The notes beneath the pieces were generated by a model that was not told the DNA's origin, searched no databases, and saw only the letters and a program-made list of their open reading frames with translations. DNA of 64,000 bases from Spinacia oleracea (lineage: Eukaryota > Streptophyta > Magnoliopsida > Caryophyllales > Amaranthaceae): positions 128,796,385 through 128,860,384 of the forward strand of contig NC_079487.1 in the NCBI RefSeq assembly GCF_020520425.1, given 5' to 3'. Positions 1 to 12,120 of the stretch are shown in pieces; positions within the stretch are counted from its first letter, which is position 1; each line of letters starts with the position of its first letter. Position numbers and translations under genes: made by a program.

Positions 1-105
1 AAAAATAGGATCAACAATGTCTAGCCAAACATTGAAAATACACCGTTTATTTAGCGAGACGAGTAGACGACTTCATTACAATGTCCAAAACGAAAAGAGA
101 AATAA

Positions 106-214
106 GGCCCTGTTCTTTTTGGTTTAATTTCAGTTTCAGGACTTATATGGCAGTTCAGTTCAGTTCAGTTCAGTTTAATTCAGTTTAACTCAATTCAATT
201 TAATTTAATTTAAT

Positions 215-245
<31 letters not shown>

Positions 246-1152
246 CATTATTATTATTATTATTAATATTACTTATATTATTATTTATATTATTGTATTA
301 CTTATTATTTATATTTATATTTATATTAATATTATTATTTATATTATTATTTATTATTAATTATTTATTATTTATTATTTATTATTTATTATTTATTATT
401 TATTATTTATTATTTATTATTTATTATTTATTATTTATTATTTATTATTTATTATTTATTATTTATTATTATTATTTATTATTTATTATTTATTATTATT
501 ATTTATTATTATTATTTATTATTTATTATTTATTATTTATTATTTATTATTTATTATTTATTATTTATTATTTATTATTTATTATTTATTATTTATTATT
601 TATTATTATTATTATTATATTATTTATTATTTATTATTTATTATTTATTATTTATTATTTATTATTTATTATTTATTATTATTATTATTTATTATTTATT
701 ATTTATTATTTATTATTTATTATTTATTATTTATTATTTATTATTTATTATTTATTATTTATTATTTATTATTTATTATTTATTATTTATTATTTATTAT
801 TTATTATTATTTATTATTTATTATTTATTATTTATTATTTATTATTTATTATTTATTATTTATTATTTATTATTTATTATTTATTATTTATTATTTATTA
901 TTTATTATTTATTATTATATTATTATTTATTATTTATTATTTATTATTTATTATTTATTATTTATTATTTATTATTTATTATTTATTATTTATTATTTAT
1001 TATTTATTATTTATTATTTATTATTTATTATTTATTATTTATTATTTATTATTTATTTCGGTAATAAATATTCTGTTAAGTTCAGTTCAGTTCAATTCAG
1101 TTCAGTCCAGTTCAGTTCAGTTCAGTTCAGTTCAGCTCTAAAGAACAGGGCC
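106..1152. mobile_element. Tourist-like (PIF/Harbinger) MITE expanded by a microsatellite
   Basis: The element starts GGCCCTGTTCTTT and ends with its exact inverse AAAGAACAGGGCC. It is flanked by TAA on both sides (103-105 and 1153-1155), the 3-bp target duplication typical of PIF/Harbinger elements. Just inside each end are runs of 'cagtt' repeats. The centre is almost pure AT repeat. No coding capacity is visible; the long open frame through it is a product of the repeat. Confidence 0.75.
345..1058. repeat. AT microsatellite, 7-mer ttattta with 3-mer att interruptions
   Basis: About 700 bases of tandem 'ttattta' units interrupted by short 'tta' runs, forming the core of the MITE around it. 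The period of 7 gives a repetitive open frame on the + strand that is not a gene. Confidence 0.95.
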
Positions 1153-1301
1153 TAACTTGATTTGAAAGAAGGCTTTAACACTACCACGGCACCACCACAC
1201 GTTATCAATAATAGGTCATTTACTTTGACACTTTGTTACAATTGTTGTTGCAGTTCAATCAAATATCGAAGAGCTTGAGAAATGCAATAAACAAAGATCA
1301 A

Positions 1302-1914
1302 GGGCTTGTTTTTTGAGCTTTGACTGGCTGAACTAAATTAAGTTGAACTCAAGTTGAACTCAATCGAACTGAATTGAATGGAACTAAATGAAACTGAACT
1401 TAATAAAATGGAATGAATAATAAATAATAAGTAATATATACGAAGTAATAAATACAAAGTAATAAATAATAAGTAATTAATAAATAAAAAATAAATAAAT
1501 AATAAAAATAAGGATTAATAAATGAGTAATAAATAACAAATACGTAGTACTCCGGAGTAAATGAGTAATCAACTACGTATTTACTCCGGAGTAATAAATA
1601 ACAAATACGTAGTACTCCGGAGTAATAAATAACAAATACGTAGTACTCCGTTGATTACTCATTTACTCCGTATTATAACAAATAAATGAGTAATAAATAA
1701 TACGGAGTAAATGAGTAAATAATAAATAATGATTGTGAAGAAAAGAAACGAAAGAGAAGAGAAAAGAGAGAGGAGGAAAGGGAGATGCTTGATCAGTTGA
1801 TTACTTGATTGTACTGTGGAGAAAAGATGCTAGAGAAAATATGCTAGGAGAGGAAAGCTCTATTAAGTTCAGTTTAGTTCAGTTCAGTAAAAAAAAGCTT
1901 AGAAAAATAGGGCC
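1302..1914. mobile_element. Divergent relative of the preceding Tourist-like MITE
   Basis: The left end gggcttgttttttgagctt and the right end aagcttagaaaaatagggcc are imperfect inverses, and the right flank is TAA. The same 'cagttcagtt' sub-terminal motif occurs near the right end. The core holds several copies of the palindromic motif tactccggagta (about 1545-1675) among 'aataaataa' repeats. It is older and more degraded than its neighbour. Confidence 0.5.
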
Positions 1915-2114
1915 TAAATAAATAAAAAATGTGTTTGATGGATGACTTGATAAATTTGTCCATTATTCCGAATTATATTTCTTGTTCAATGTTTGTATAA
2001 AATTCTTGTATAAAATTCTAATTTTCTCACACTAAATTTTACTCATTTCATGAAAAGTAATTTTAGGGGGGAAAACAACAAGTTCAAGAAAAATATACAA
2101 GGGCTATCGAAATA

Positions 2115-2523
2115 CTCCCTCCATTTCTTTTGATGTATCCATTTGGAATCTGGTGTGGTTTTTAAGAAAATTGGAAAATTGGTTTGTATGGGTGTAAGTG
2201 TAATGATTGGGTGTAAGAGATTATAATAAATAAAGGAGTGAAAAAATAATAAAGAAATAAGGTAAGAGAGAGGAGTGATAATGATGGGTGATAAAGGAGG
2301 TGAGAGGGTGGGTATATGGAGAAGGGAAAATAATTAAATATTATGGGTGAGGAAAATTAGGTGGGAATATGAGTAGAATCTTTAGGTATTTTGGTAATTA
2401 GATAGAAATGTAAGGGTATTTTAGGATAAAATGTATGTCCAATAATAGAATAGATATTAAATGGATACAACAATATGAAACGCTTAAAATGGAAACGGAT
2501 ACAACAAAAAGAAACGGAGGGAG
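2115..2523. mobile_element. Stowaway MITE (Tc1/mariner type)
   Basis: The left end ctccctccatttctttt and the right end aaagaaacggagggag are inverted. TA flanks both sides (2113-2114 and 2524-2525), as expected for Stowaway. The 409-bp interior is AT-rich and non-coding. Confidence 0.85.
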
Positions 2524-2639
2524 TACAATTTACCATCATAATATGTTCCAATAAGTATAGACAGGTTCAGTTAAGTTTAACTTAGGTAGATATAATACGG
2601 ATTATTAATGTTATTTCTTATTCCTGTAAAACAAAAAAG

Positions 2640-2697
2640 AGATAATTTAGATAAGTTCAAGTAAGTACAGTAAAATCGGGTGAATAAAGCACACCCT
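2640..2697. mobile_element. Fragment of a Tourist-like MITE related to 7975-8144
   Basis: The segment ending ggtgaataaagcacaccct is nearly the inverse of the left end of the MITE at 7975, and 'ttcaagtaagtacag' recalls its interior. No left end is seen, so this looks like a truncated copy. Confidence 0.35.
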
Positions 2698-3572
2698 GAT
2701 TCAAAATAAGTTAATAAAATAAATTGAGGTTATTGTAAAAATAAGAGTTGCCCCATTCACCCTAAATTGTGTAATTAGTGATATTTCCATCTTTATGTTC
2801 AACTGCTAAATCATCCTGTCTACTTCAATTTACGACATGTTTACAACCCTATAGGTCTAGATCATACATGTATGTGATAGACCTAATGTCAACGTTAAGT
2901 TAACTTATTGACTCGCCGAATATTTTTGATCATTATTTTCTTATTACTACATACGGAGTATAATTTTCGTACAATATTGTTGATAATGAATCTATCAGAA
3001 AAATAATTTAAAAAATATATACAAGTAAAATTTAATTTGGCATAAAACTCGTTTTTCAAAGGTGGTTTCTAACAAATTTCCGGAAAGGAATTCCTCTCAC
3101 CGTGTCAATGTGTCACGGTTCATGAAATGGAGGATACGTACATCCTCCTTATCTCCACAGTCCACAGTTGAAAATGCGAACAATCATAAAGGCCAATCCG
3201 CAAAAGACCACTTCAGAACTTTCAAGAACAAAATTGAAAAAATTGGGGTTTACTTTACCAGTTTACCCACAATTATTAAAAAAAAAACAGATTAGGTTTC
3301 ATTGTTGTCAAAACACCAGGCTGTGACGCTGACTCATCAAACATACCAAACCAAACCCTTCCGAAAACTACCAAAGAAAAACCTCCATTTTTCTTCAAAA
3401 AAAAGCTCCATAAATTTTCAAAATTTTCAATTTATTTAGTCCATTTTCGTAAAATTAAAGGCCGAATCTTTTGTGGGTTTCCTTTAATTTGCATAATTTG
3501 GGCGTTTTATGCCTTATAATTGACTGAATTGGAGATAAAGAGTGAGCAATTGAGTTTTGTTTTTGCTCATCA
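2698..3572. other. Intergenic region and 5' flank of the RING gene
   Basis: AT-rich sequence with no credible coding region. The last 250 bases, ahead of the start codon at 3573, are purine- and T-rich and probably include the promoter and 5' UTR. I could not pick a convincing TATA box. Confidence 0.5.
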
Positions 3573-6500
3573 ATGGTGGGTTATCAGCTAGTAAAGTCCT
3601 CAACTTGCAATGAATCTCTCAAAGTCATCGAAGCTGATATTCAACATGCTAATATTCTGTAAAGTTTCTTCCTTTTTCCCCAATAATTTTTTTCTTATTT
3701 CTTTTATTTTATTTTATTTTGTTGTACTTGCTAACTTCATTTCTGGGTTTATTTGTTAAACTAATTTCTGCTGGTCTAATTTTGTGCTACATAGACATGA
3801 GTTGGACTTTTCTGATGTCAAATTATTGACTTTGTATTCAAGTTCATATTATTTTATGATGTTATTGACTTGTTCAAGGGGAGAAATAGTTTTCAAGTTC
3901 AATTTATTGATGAAAATGTGTGACCATTAAATTTCAAGTTCATGAAATTTGTGAGAATCATAATAAGTTATACGTGGTAATTTGTAATTTTCTGTGGTTA
4001 TGATTTTGATGGCATAAACCAAAATGGAGGTTCATAGTAAGGTGAATGAAGTTAAATACATATGCTGCAGTACTTGATATTCTAAATTCAGAGTTTGTTT
4101 TTCCCGGTTCTTTGATGTTTGAGTTTGTTGTTATACTGTTATGACGTATATTTGTAGGCAGTAGGGTTGATTTTGAATCTGTGTTAAAAATTGAGATGTT
4201 TATGAATATTGGACTATGAAGGATTTTTGGAGAAAACATTGTATATAGTGATTCCTTTGGGTTTGATCATAGTTATCGTGTAAACAAGTGGATTTTCTGT
4301 GAATTATTTTGTTCCTTCTAAAACGCCGTTACCATTCTTTTGATTTGATTGTATGTAAAGGAAATAACTAAAGAATTTGCTGTTATAAGGTTCCTTACAC
4401 CTAAAGTTGATTGTAATTGTTGCCTGACCTGCTGTTTTTCCCTGTCCTAGGGCTGCTTCTATTCCAAGAAACAAAAGTGGGAATTGGCTTCAGATGAAAC
4501 TAGTTCACAATGACTTGGCACCCCTTATCCTTTACTTGCTCCAGTGGATTGATTGCTCTTGTACATGTCTACTTCCAAGCTGCTTGAATCTTTTCTATGT
4601 TGTAGTATACAAGGTTAGTTTTTCGGGTCTTGCTTTGTTGTTTTATGTTCGAGAAATAAAATGAATATGAAGTAGATGATTATGTTGCACCGAATAATAT
4701 GTTTTCATAGCTTACAGGTAAATTCAGATGGTAGACCAGATATCTCATCATATGGAAGGAGAGCAACACTAAGGGAATTCTATGGTATGTTCCCTACTCT
4801 TGCAGCGGCCAACTTTACGCTTCTTTTCTATAAGCACAATGGGAAATCTTCTCGTACTTCAGTTTCAAGTTGTCGTAAAGATACCAATTGAGAATTGTCG
4901 TGATATATAATGACAATCGTCATTCAGAAAACTATTGCTGAGTTTGGATTTTTCAAATATGGAATTCTTTTAACTGAGATAAATATGAGAATACTTTTCT
5001 TTACTATCTGTTGTATGTGTACAAATGATGACTCCTGACTTCTACTTACCCCCCCCCCCCCCCCGGGTCTATCCAAATGTTACCTATGACAGTTTGCTAC
5101 ATTTTGATATCTTGTTATAATTGGCACAGAAGATCTTATGGTGTTAATAATGTGTGCAAAATGTTATTTTCTCTCCTAAATAAGAACCGAAATTTAGGTA
5201 CAAATAAGCAATACAAAGCATAAGACAAGTTGTCTTTAATGAACTCGAATACTTATTGCCAGCCGAGGCTTTGAGAAAGTTCTTAAGCCTATGCCTCTCA
5301 CAGTTGCTTGATGTTTATCAATTTCCAGCTTTCTATGACTCTTGAATGGCAGGATATATTAAAATACTTGCTAACTTAAATCCAGAATTTTGTATAAGAG
5401 CTTGAGCCTGGTCGCCTTCCTGTTTTCGTTTTAATGTGAACTGGGCAAGTGTGTGTTGTGGGAAAAATCTCATCCCCTTTTACCCACTGTTCATGACTCT
5501 TAATATTAAGTTCCTTGGCAAACATTTGGCTCTGCTGCTCACTGTGTTACATTTTGAAGATCTGGGTACTAAGCCAAATTTGTTTCTTCTCTAGCTTGCC
5601 CTGCCTCTGGAAAATAAAAAAACCTATCCCCGTTTCTCTGTGAACTGCATCAACAAACTTACTAAAGGAAGTCATGTTTTCTGTCATGGTCTGTTTTCTT
5701 TCCTAAAGTCTTGGAACTCCTTTTTTTCGCTCACTTGTTTTACAATAAGCGTTGTTTTCATGTGTAATACCTATTTCAGGATGGCTTTCGACCTCAGTCC
5801 AACTCTGCTGACTTCTACCATTCTGTTTAGATTCAGCCTGCTGATCTCTTTGTTAGTCTTTATTAGATTCAAGACATAAGAAAGGACAAAGGAGAATCTT
5901 CATGTCTTCACGTCTTATCACCTACCTTTAAAGAGTATAAGTCTAAACACTTCTGTTAGGTGGATCCCCATGTATTTCCAACCTAGGGAAACCTCGTACT
6001 AGATCTCTCATCTACCAGGCAACTACTTCCTTTACCCTTCTCACTTCTATGTCCATTCTTCAAGATATATTCGAGTAATTGATGGCTGATTGTCAGGTGA
6101 ATTATTTGTCCAATTAGCTTGGTGTAATTTGAAGGGAGCAGAACTGAGATACACTCTGATCCTCTTTATGGATTGATGCTATTGCTTGTTGGGCTACTTT
6201 TCTTATTGCTTGCTTGAAATTGCTTAAACAATCTTCATTTGTTGCATCTAGAAAACCAATCTCACATTATTTTCATTAGTTTACACTTTACATGATATTT
6301 TCTTCCGTAAAAGCAAAATTAAAAAGTTATGGCAAAACTAGACATAGATGCTAAAGTATGCATTCTGCACTTTTGCAGTTGATTTAACACAACTTAATTA
6401 TATAGTTACTTTCTCAAACCTAAAAGGCAGCACAATACACCAATTTCCCCGTTAATAGCCAAAGATTTCCATATGTTTTGCGGTTGTTTGATAGAGAAAC

Positions 6501-7248
6501 ATATATCTGTTGGAGTAGTGCTGATGCTGGATGCCTGAACATGTTTTTTTATATAGGATGTTGCTTGTAAAACTGGCATCATGTTGCTTCTCTTACTTGT
6601 CACAAGAAATCATAATTACTTCCTGGTAGACACTTTCATATAGACTTTGCAAGAAGTCATAATTTCATCCTTGAATGTTTCTCTGCAGCTGTTATCTTAC
6701 CCTATCTTCAGCGACTCCATGGGAATTTATCTGAGCTAGACGATGTTGCAAATGTGAGTAACAGTTCAGAGTTGGCAGTTAGGAAGATTGCTCAGGAAAG
6801 TAGAAAGCTTTCAGACATTGATTTTGATAGGGAAGACGAGTGTGGAATCTGCTTGGAGCCTTGCACCAAAATGGTGTTGCCTAATTGCTGTCATTCAATG
6901 TGCATCAACTGTTACCGGGACTGGTAAGTTAATTTGTAAAAATAATTTTGCCTTTGAAAACCTGAATAAAGTGATAACAAATATTCCATGCTGGCATTGT
7001 CTAAGTAATTGGAATCCTCGAATTTTGCATATTGTAGGAATTTGAGGTCAGAATCGTGTCCATTCTGTCGGGGTAGTATAAAGAGAGTTCAGTCAGGTGA
7101 CCTCTGGGTTCTGACCTGCGGGACTGATGTGGTTGACCCGAAAACTGTTATGAAGGAGGATATATTGCGTTTGTATCTCTATATTAACAGTCTGCCAAAG
7201 GATGTTCCTGATGCTCTGTTCTTAATGTATTATGAGTACTTAATCTAA
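3573..7248 (+). CDS. RING-HC E3 ubiquitin-protein ligase, AIRP2-like family
   Basis: Five exons join in frame: 3573-3658, 4451-4613, 4718-4784, 6689-6923 and 7038-7248, all with GT-AG introns, giving 253 residues. The N-terminus (MVGYQLVKSS, then EADIQHANIL) and the QWIDCSCTC and GRRATLREFY segments match the plant AIRP2-like family, which is about this size. The RING finger is C3HC4: C157, C160, C172, H174, C177, C180, C191, C194, followed by SGDLWVL, a conserved family segment. Such proteins move ubiquitin from an E2 to substrates, usually in the cytosol; Arabidopsis AIRP2 acts in abscisic acid and drought signalling, but which paralogue this is cannot be told here. The start is the first ATG that yields the conserved N-terminus. 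Intron 3 is long (1.9 kb). The next gene is convergent, on the other strand. Confidence 0.9.
5049..5064. repeat. Poly(C) tract in intron 3 of the RING gene
   Basis: A run of 16 C. Similar runs recur at 19.6, 29.8, 41.3 and 49.8 kb. Confidence 0.9.
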
Positions 7249-7532
7249 TGATGCTAAAACCAGGAAGACATTTGTACAGAGTTAAAAATGAAAACGAATT
7301 CAAACAATTGTAAATATTGTTCAAAGGCTGTTTCATCAAAATGTAGAATAATGTATATGGTTCAGTGTACAATCAACTATCGGGCTGCATATAATTCATG
7401 CTTCATTGCTGAAAGTTCTGACACATGGTGCAAATCTTTGTTATACTTGCATATTCTGCATTTGAATTTGTACTATGTAGGTTTTTATCTTGAGTTCTTA
7501 GATACACTATATGATATGACAATTTTAGAATC

Positions 7533-7745
7533 AGGGATGGCTTGGTGGTTTATCCCGGCATCTCCCCTGTGGGTAAGACAAGATCATAATTAGATTCCCG
7601 TTAGCAGGTTGGCGGACTTGGTTCGGCTTTTTAATCAAGCCCGATTAATCCTTGCATGTGGCTAAACTGGCCCTAGCGGCCGAGCCCTTACCTCTGTGGT
7701 GAGGCGGGTGTTCAGTGTTCTAAGTTGGGGGTTAGATGGTTTTGA
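7533..7745 (+). mobile_element. Possible tRNA-derived SINE fragment
   Basis: 'gatggcttggtggttta' resembles a tRNA box A and 'ttagattcccg', about 45 bases on, resembles box B. This is the layout of a tRNA-derived SINE head. Downstream GC-rich sequence has no A-tail or clear target duplication, so the 3' end is unassigned. Confidence 0.35.
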
Positions 7746-7974
7746 TAAAACTGGAAGTAATTACCCCACAAAACGATATGTGAATTAGCCTTTCCATTTA
7801 TGTAAAACAAATTGCTCGAAAGAGATCAGCTTGGAGGCTGGGGCAAAACGTATGGGATTAGATGATCAGTCTGATCCTTGGTTCTTTGAGGCTTAAACTT
7901 GACCGGCTGGTGCTGTGGTGCAGAATACTGTCTCGCAGGTCCAAAGTGGTCCTCTTGATTCTGTAGCTACCTTA

Positions 7975-8144
7975 GGGTGCGTTTTATTCACCTGGTTTTC
8001 ACTTATTTTCCTGAACTTATCTTATCTGAACTTATTTGAACTTAGATTGTATTTGGTGAACCTTTATTTTTCTTGAACTTAACTGTACTTATCTGAACTT
8101 ATGTTTCCTAAAATAAGTGAAAATAAGGTGAACAGAGCAAAACC
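7975..8144. mobile_element. Tourist-like MITE, 170 bp
   Basis: The left end (gggtgcgttttattcacc, then ttttcacttatttt) and the inverse of the right end (ggttttgctctgttcacc, then ttttcacttatttt) match closely. TTA flanks both sides (7972-7974 and 8145-8147). The interior is 'ctgaactta' repeats. It lies between the convergent RING and GDSL genes. Confidence 0.7.
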
Positions 8145-8491
8145 TTAATGCCCTGTATGGTTGTATGCAAGAATAGGGTACAACTTAGACTAGGAGATGC
8201 TCACGCTACTCACGAGGGGAACTCTTAATGTGTCGGATACAAGAATAGGGTACGACTTCGAACAGTTACAGTAATGTTACTGCCCCTGGGAAGTTATACC
8301 TTTTAGTTATAGTCAAGATGTCTTAGAAAAATCTTCCTGTCCTTCACCTAACAAATCACTCTTATTTCTTTGATTCATATTGGAGTGTCTGGAAACAATA
8401 ATAATCCAAGTACAAGCTAAACTTACAAGGCCCCTGAACCCTAAAAGGCCCGAAGTGAATACTATTGGTAATATGTAAAACTCGAGAGAAC

Positions 8492-10278
8492 TCATACATG
8501 TCCCTTCTTATTAAGCAAGTCTAGAAACGAAGGATGAGAGTACCCTCCTTGCAGGAGCAATCCTGATACAGCCTTATTCATGGCTTCAGTCAAGTGTACC
8601 CCATCCCAATTTATGTACTGAGAAGGGTTGGGGCACGACTTTGCAGTGGCGGACCCACACACGGAGAAGAAACCGTAGTTGTAGGGGGGTTCCCCGGACC
8701 CACAACACACCTTGAAGGCCTCCTTGAACCCATACTTGCTCGAGCTCTTCATGATATCGCGGTATGCATTGTAGTAATCAGCGTAGATAATGTTCGACTG
8801 AGGGAACTTCTTTCTAAGGTTATGGATTTTGGCTTGGAGGAGGGTGTTGTGGGTGTAGCTCTGGTTGTTGGAGCTTCGAACACAGCCTAAGTCGTCTCTG
8901 TCATTTGTTGGAGCCAAATACATTGCTAGTGTTAGGCATCCTGTAGGAGGTAAGCCTTGTACGACTACATGTTTTGCTCCTTTCTTTAGTATTGCCTGCA
9001 GTTTGCATAAGATACAGGAATTTAGTATGATGTAATCAATAATGTTAGACCTGGTAATGAAATTGATACCCTTTTCCCGGAAACTGATTTGGCACACTAC
9101 TTTGTGAACAGAGTACGGAAAACTAACATAGTGGGTGTGCCAAAATCATTTCCCCCCACTTACAAATACAGGCGGGTAATGGGTTACTTCAGTCTGAATT
9201 TAAGGTTATGTTTACGCCTAACCGAACCCACCCCGATAGTTGGTCCCATCTGACTCGACTCAGACCCGGAGCTGAGCCTTGCTCAACTACTTTTACTTAT
9301 GTTATGTGTTCATGTATTCCTATTAATGAGCAAGTTGTCTGACATTTATGAGTTTCATCACTTAGGCAGTTGGTAGTAGTTGGACAGTGATTACTTCTAC
9401 AAGTTGTGCTGAAAGTTAGTTGATGTTTGAAAATTTTGCCATACTCCCTTCGTCCAGATTTAATAGTCGCCGACTCGCCGCATTATACGCATTGATAGTG
9501 TAATTTGAACTAGTTAACGTGACAATTAAATTCTGACACATGAATTGAGGTCTCAGGAATGATAAGTGGTAGATCAAGATTATGAGTAATTAATTACCTC
9601 AAGGAAGTTAGAAATCCTTGTAATGGCCAAATTCTGAATGAGACTCTTGCTTACGCCAGTCTCAGCAGAATAAGCATAATCATTGGCTCCGATTTCTCCA
9701 ACCCAAATCAGTGCATCATTAAACAATGCAACGCATCTCACCGGATCATTCCCACTACACCCACCTTGCTTTTCCAAATACTTGTTAAACCAGCTCAACT
9801 GAGTCCCAAGTGACTCAGGGGTAATGTCAAAGGTGAGATTGTTCTTAACAAAGAATCTATGCTCTATCGCTGTCGACCCTGCCACCGCGAAGTTTACACC
9901 GTTGGAGAATCCCCCGCCGGAGCGATAAGCGGGGAGGAACGGAAGGGATAGGGTTTGGGTAACGAAGTCGATGACTAAGCGGCCATCGGAGTAGCGGTTG
10001 GTGGGGTGGTGGAAGTATGTGACGCCATAAGGAAGGTTAGAAACGAAGTTGAACCCTGATGGTCCTGTCGCTGATACTGTGTTGCCAGTATCGGTGTAGG
10101 AGTCGCCAAAGGCGTAGACTTTGGCGAATGGTTTTCGGTGGGTTGGTTGTGATCCCTTTTTTGGTGGTGCGACGGAGGCGGATGATTGGGTGGATGAGAG
10201 GAGGAAGATGAGTAGTAGTGTGATGAGTGTTGGGAGAGGAATGTGGGAATAGTGAGAAAAAGAGAGTTTTGAAGTCAT
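8492..10278 (-). CDS. GDSL esterase/lipase, secreted (SGNH hydrolase)
   Basis: Two exons, 9598-10278 and 8492-8995, join in phase 0 through a GT-AG intron to give 394 residues, a usual length for plant GDSL lipases. A hydrophobic N-terminal segment (about residues 13-35) is a likely signal peptide. Block I is FGDSYTDTGN with nucleophile Ser60; block III is GANDY (G197, N199); block V is DGVHLTEA with catalytic Asp358 and His361. The family hydrolyses ester or acyl bonds of lipids and other substrates, usually in the wall or extracellular space; the substrate here cannot be inferred. The sequence recalls the Arabidopsis At3g48460 type. The start chosen is the first ATG of the exon, directly before the signal peptide. 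A TATA box lies about 90 bases upstream. No breaks are seen. Confidence 0.93.
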
Positions 10279-10368
10279 TTTTTGTTATTGTTTGTTGGAT
10301 TTGAGAGTAATAGTGTGGAATAGTATTAAAGTTATGGAACTTGTGTGGGGTGTTTGGGTGGATTTATA

Positions 10369-10376
10369 CTTTTATA
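10369..10376 (-). promoter_or_regulatory. TATA box of the GDSL gene
   Basis: TATAAAAG on the minus strand, about 90 bases before the start codon at 10278. This is a normal spacing for a plant promoter with a short leader. Confidence 0.65.
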
Positions 10377-10379
10377 GGA

Positions 10380-11870
10380 CCTCCCTTCTCTTGTAGTGAA
10401 CGCATTCGGAGTGATTAGAGCTACTTTGTGAGTAAGATACCCATAAGACCATAATATTTATACACGTACATACATAACATAAATAGCCGGGTTTGAATAA
10501 ATGCACTCGTCTTTTTTTAACTTTTTTTGTGATTTATCACCTAATAATAATGTTTTATCGTATCAGATAGGTAATCTATTTATTAATCATACCCTAAGTC
10601 CCTAACAACTTAACAAGTACGTAGTACGAAGTAATAAAGTTTCATTTCAATCTTTCATAAAAATATGTCCTCCCATTTTGTGCCATTATCAATACAAGTT
10701 CACTTGCATTGCATTTCCATAATCATAATAAATAAAAATACTCCATAAATGCACTTTTTAAATGTTAATCTTTGTTCTTAAAACAACGATTAAATTATTA
10801 CAATTCTACAGCTACTAAACTAGTTTCATCAACAATCTATTCTTTAATTAGACTATTTGAACTTATCTAGCTAAATTTACTTTTTTCTGAAATAAGTGAA
10901 AAATATGGGAACATACATAATGCATCTTTTAGTGAATTACTATGGTTTATTTTCTTTTCGTTAATCATTTGAGGGCTAATTTTATGGTACTTCGGTAAAA
11001 TTTTTAGGTAAGTAAAAAATATTTATTTCGTACTCAGTAAAAGAATTGAAGTTGCAGGGCAAGCTAATGAAAACAGTAATGCATGTATTCCATCTGGTAG
11101 GTTGCAAATTGCATTAGAAGCTAGTATTAATTGTGAGCCGCAAGTAATTGCTACCAAGTACTAATATTTTACTAATCATAAATGCCTTGTCTATTGTCTC
11201 CCATAAAATCCTTTTTTCCTCATCTCTTGAGCAACCCATTTACCCAGGAGATGATCAGGCGCCACCCGCACCACAGCACCCGATCAAAAGGATTCCGGGA
11301 CGGAGGGAGTATATTGCATGTGTAGAGTATTTTTTGTTGGTGAGAAAATCAATTAGCTCCGAAAAGAAATAACGAAACTATTCTGTAACGGACAGAAAAT
11401 CAAGATTATTTTTAAACCAAAACAAAACATCCGGGTAGTAAAAACGGCTACAACCACTAACCATCGGTTATAGCCACCTCTCTTGTCTTTGTTTTCTACT
11501 AGTAAGAGAATGAATACGTGGGGGTAACTCCAGAATTTTGTCATTGTGAGATAAAAGAGCTTTTTAGCCGGTTTTAAAGAAAACACTCATATGGAGAAGA
11601 AACTCCAACCCTCATCAACACTATTTATTGCCTTATTGGTACAACATTAACCATTACTTATTGTCCCACTTAATTTCAATTCACACCCAGACCCTTCTTC
11701 CTTTGTGCAAATAGCAACGTGTAAAGAATGTTGGAAGTGTAGGAAGCAAAGTAGCATAACATTATTAACGAAGACACATCGTCCCATCATTATGTCCATT
11801 TCGAGATGGATGGAGTATTTTTCGGAGGTATTGTCAAAATAACTTAGGACCAAGAGCAGATATAACGTAA
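10380..11870. other. Intergenic region, no gene seen
   Basis: AT-rich DNA with scattered stops in all frames. A right-hand Stowaway terminus (gggacggagggagta, near 11297-11312) has no visible left partner. Otherwise nothing recognisable. Confidence 0.5.
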
Positions 11871-11963
11871 CCCGACGAGCATATTACCAAAGTGTAAACG
11901 GCATTCCCGGGTACGTTGAACATAGATGGTTGTAACAACGTACGCCCACCGTGAAAGTCAGAA
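11871..11963 (-). pseudogene. Relic duplicate of the ACD6-like C-terminus
   Basis: This stretch aligns with 12326-12396: both contain 'atattaccaaagtgta' and a downstream 'cgcc(c/a)(g/c)c(c/g)' block. On the minus strand it carries stops and frame breaks. It is an older partial copy of the neighbouring pseudogene, offset by about 450 bases. Confidence 0.5.
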
Positions 11964-12120
11964 GACGTACTAGTGTAGAAACGTAGATGGAATGATTGAG
12001 ACGGGGGGTAAATTAATTATATGTGTATGATATGCTTAGAAACAATGTTGCGCAACAACAAAAGCGTGTATACAACCATAATACATAAATACATGTAGGT
12101 ATGTAACATAACATACATTG

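Noticed and set aside
293-1141. Long open frame of I, L, Y and F residues
   Set aside because: It is a translation of the ttattta microsatellite; the 7-base unit without stops explains the frame.
8594-8890. Plus-strand 98-codon open frame
   Set aside because: Antisense shadow of GDSL exon 2; no conserved motif.
9437-9560. Stowaway-like left end (actcccttcgtccagattt)
   Set aside because: No inverted right end or TA duplication was found nearby.
11265-11312. Stowaway right end gggacggagggagta
   Set aside because: No left partner within a reasonable distance, so a whole element cannot be called.
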